5,063 nucleotides of DNA from Patescibacteria group bacterium (GTDB taxonomy: Bacteria; Patescibacteriota; Dojkabacteria; SC72): the NCBI GenBank assembly GCA_018818345.1, contig JAHISI010000090.1:1-5063 (forward strand), written 5' to 3'. The notes under the pieces are model-generated. The model was not told the origin of the DNA and made no database searches. It was given only the letters and a program-made list of their open reading frames with translations. The translations under genes and the position numbers were made by a program. Shown in pieces: positions 4,688 to 5,063 of this stretch. Numbering within the stretch: the first letter of the stretch is position 1; each line of letters begins with the position of its first letter.

Positions 4688-5063
4688 ATGAAAAATACAC
4701 ACACTCAGATTTTTAAAGGAATATTTGTTCTGCTAGCCTTTTTTTCATTCACTTTTCTTTTCGCAAATAATGTCCATGCAGACAGCATATCTATTGGTAC
4801 CGCCCCTACTTCGGAGAAACTAAAACTAGCCCCTGGTCAAAAATACAATGGAGAACTAGTAGTTTGGAATCTTACTCCCAAAGCCATCAATTACAACATC
4901 ATTGTCCGAGGATTTAGACAAATTGAGAACCAACCCGGTACTGCAATTCTTCTAACAGAAAATGAAGAAGCCAAATCCCTGTATACTGCTACCACATGGA
5001 TGAAGGTTAGTATAGATAGTATAGAGCTAATCCCAAACAAAAATGAAAAGATATATTACAAAA
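4688..5063 (+). CDS. Exported DUF916/chaperone-like beta-sandwich protein, N-terminal part
   Basis: The first 125 codons are in the window and the frame is open at the right edge. A clear signal peptide (MKNTHTQIFKGIFVLLAFFS onward, core about 11-26) ends at VHA (31), so the mature protein starts DSISIGTAP. The following text, LAPGQKYNGELVVWN, then NYNIIVRGFRQIE, then a tryptophan-containing strand and SIELIPNKNEKIYY, follows the strand order of the Ig-like domain at the front of DUF916 (WxL-interacting) proteins and pilus chaperones: a PG turn, an N-rich strand end, and a later P-x-K/E turn. The start ATG is 5 bases after the upstream stop codon, with no Shine-Dalgarno sequence (the preceding bases include GCGGTGGT), so translational coupling is likely. 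I infer that it partners or anchors the two preceding exported proteins. The family link is by pattern only, and the C-terminus is not visible, so a membrane anchor cannot be checked. Confidence 0.85.
   Translation, partial: MKNTHTQIFKGIFVLLAFFSFTFLFANNVHADSISIGTAPTSEKLKLAPGQKYNGELVVWNLTPKAINYNIIVRGFRQIENQPGTAILLTENEEAKSLYTATTWMKVSIDSIELIPNKNEKIYYK

Noticed and set aside
1..5063. CRISPR array, insertion sequence or transposase
   Set aside because: No regularly spaced repeats, terminal inverted repeats or transposase-like reading frames are visible.

Overview
The window looks like a piece of a compact, AT-rich bacterial chromosome. It has short intergenic gaps, the standard genetic code, and Sec-exported, threonine/serine-rich beta-sheet proteins of a style common in Candidate Phyla Radiation (Patescibacteria) genomes such as Dojkabacteria or Microgenomates. 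That placement is an impression from protein style and layout. No ribosomal RNA or marker protein is present to prove it.

Left part (1-1170, all minus strand). The 5' end of a small membrane-protein gene runs off the left edge and has a strong Shine-Dalgarno site. To its right lies the 3' remnant of a histidine phosphatase gene (255-482), which has lost the first catalytic motif and has no start codon. Abutting and slightly overlapping the remnant is a 198-residue gene with a possible PD-(D/E)XK-type nuclease motif. That gene begins 20 bases after a complete tRNA-Ser(UGA) gene with an encoded CCA. The order tRNA, orphan gene, truncated housekeeping-type gene suggests a past insertion or replacement beside the tRNA.

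Middle (1209-2230). A complete ABC-2-type ATPase of the COG4586/NatA-like group lies on the minus strand, with no permease in view. It is divergent from the surface-protein genes, and the two predicted promoters overlap so closely that their -10 hexamers share bases. A perfect 12-bp palindrome sits at the start codon of the rightward gene. The plus strand across the ATPase gene is extremely C-rich and G-poor.

Right part (2214-5063, plus strand). Three consecutive genes encode exported beta-rich proteins: a 401-residue protein with a fibronectin-III-like middle, a 376-residue protein with two paired-cysteine beta domains, and the start of a third with a DUF916/pilus-chaperone-like beta sandwich. 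The first two end in similar domains that finish with the same short motif (Y-S-E-x-[IV]-x-F-V near the C-terminus). The arrangement recalls Firmicutes WxL/DUF916 surface clusters, and I infer a cell-surface assembly or adhesion module. None of the three has a convincing Shine-Dalgarno site, and the first appears to be transcribed as a leaderless mRNA.
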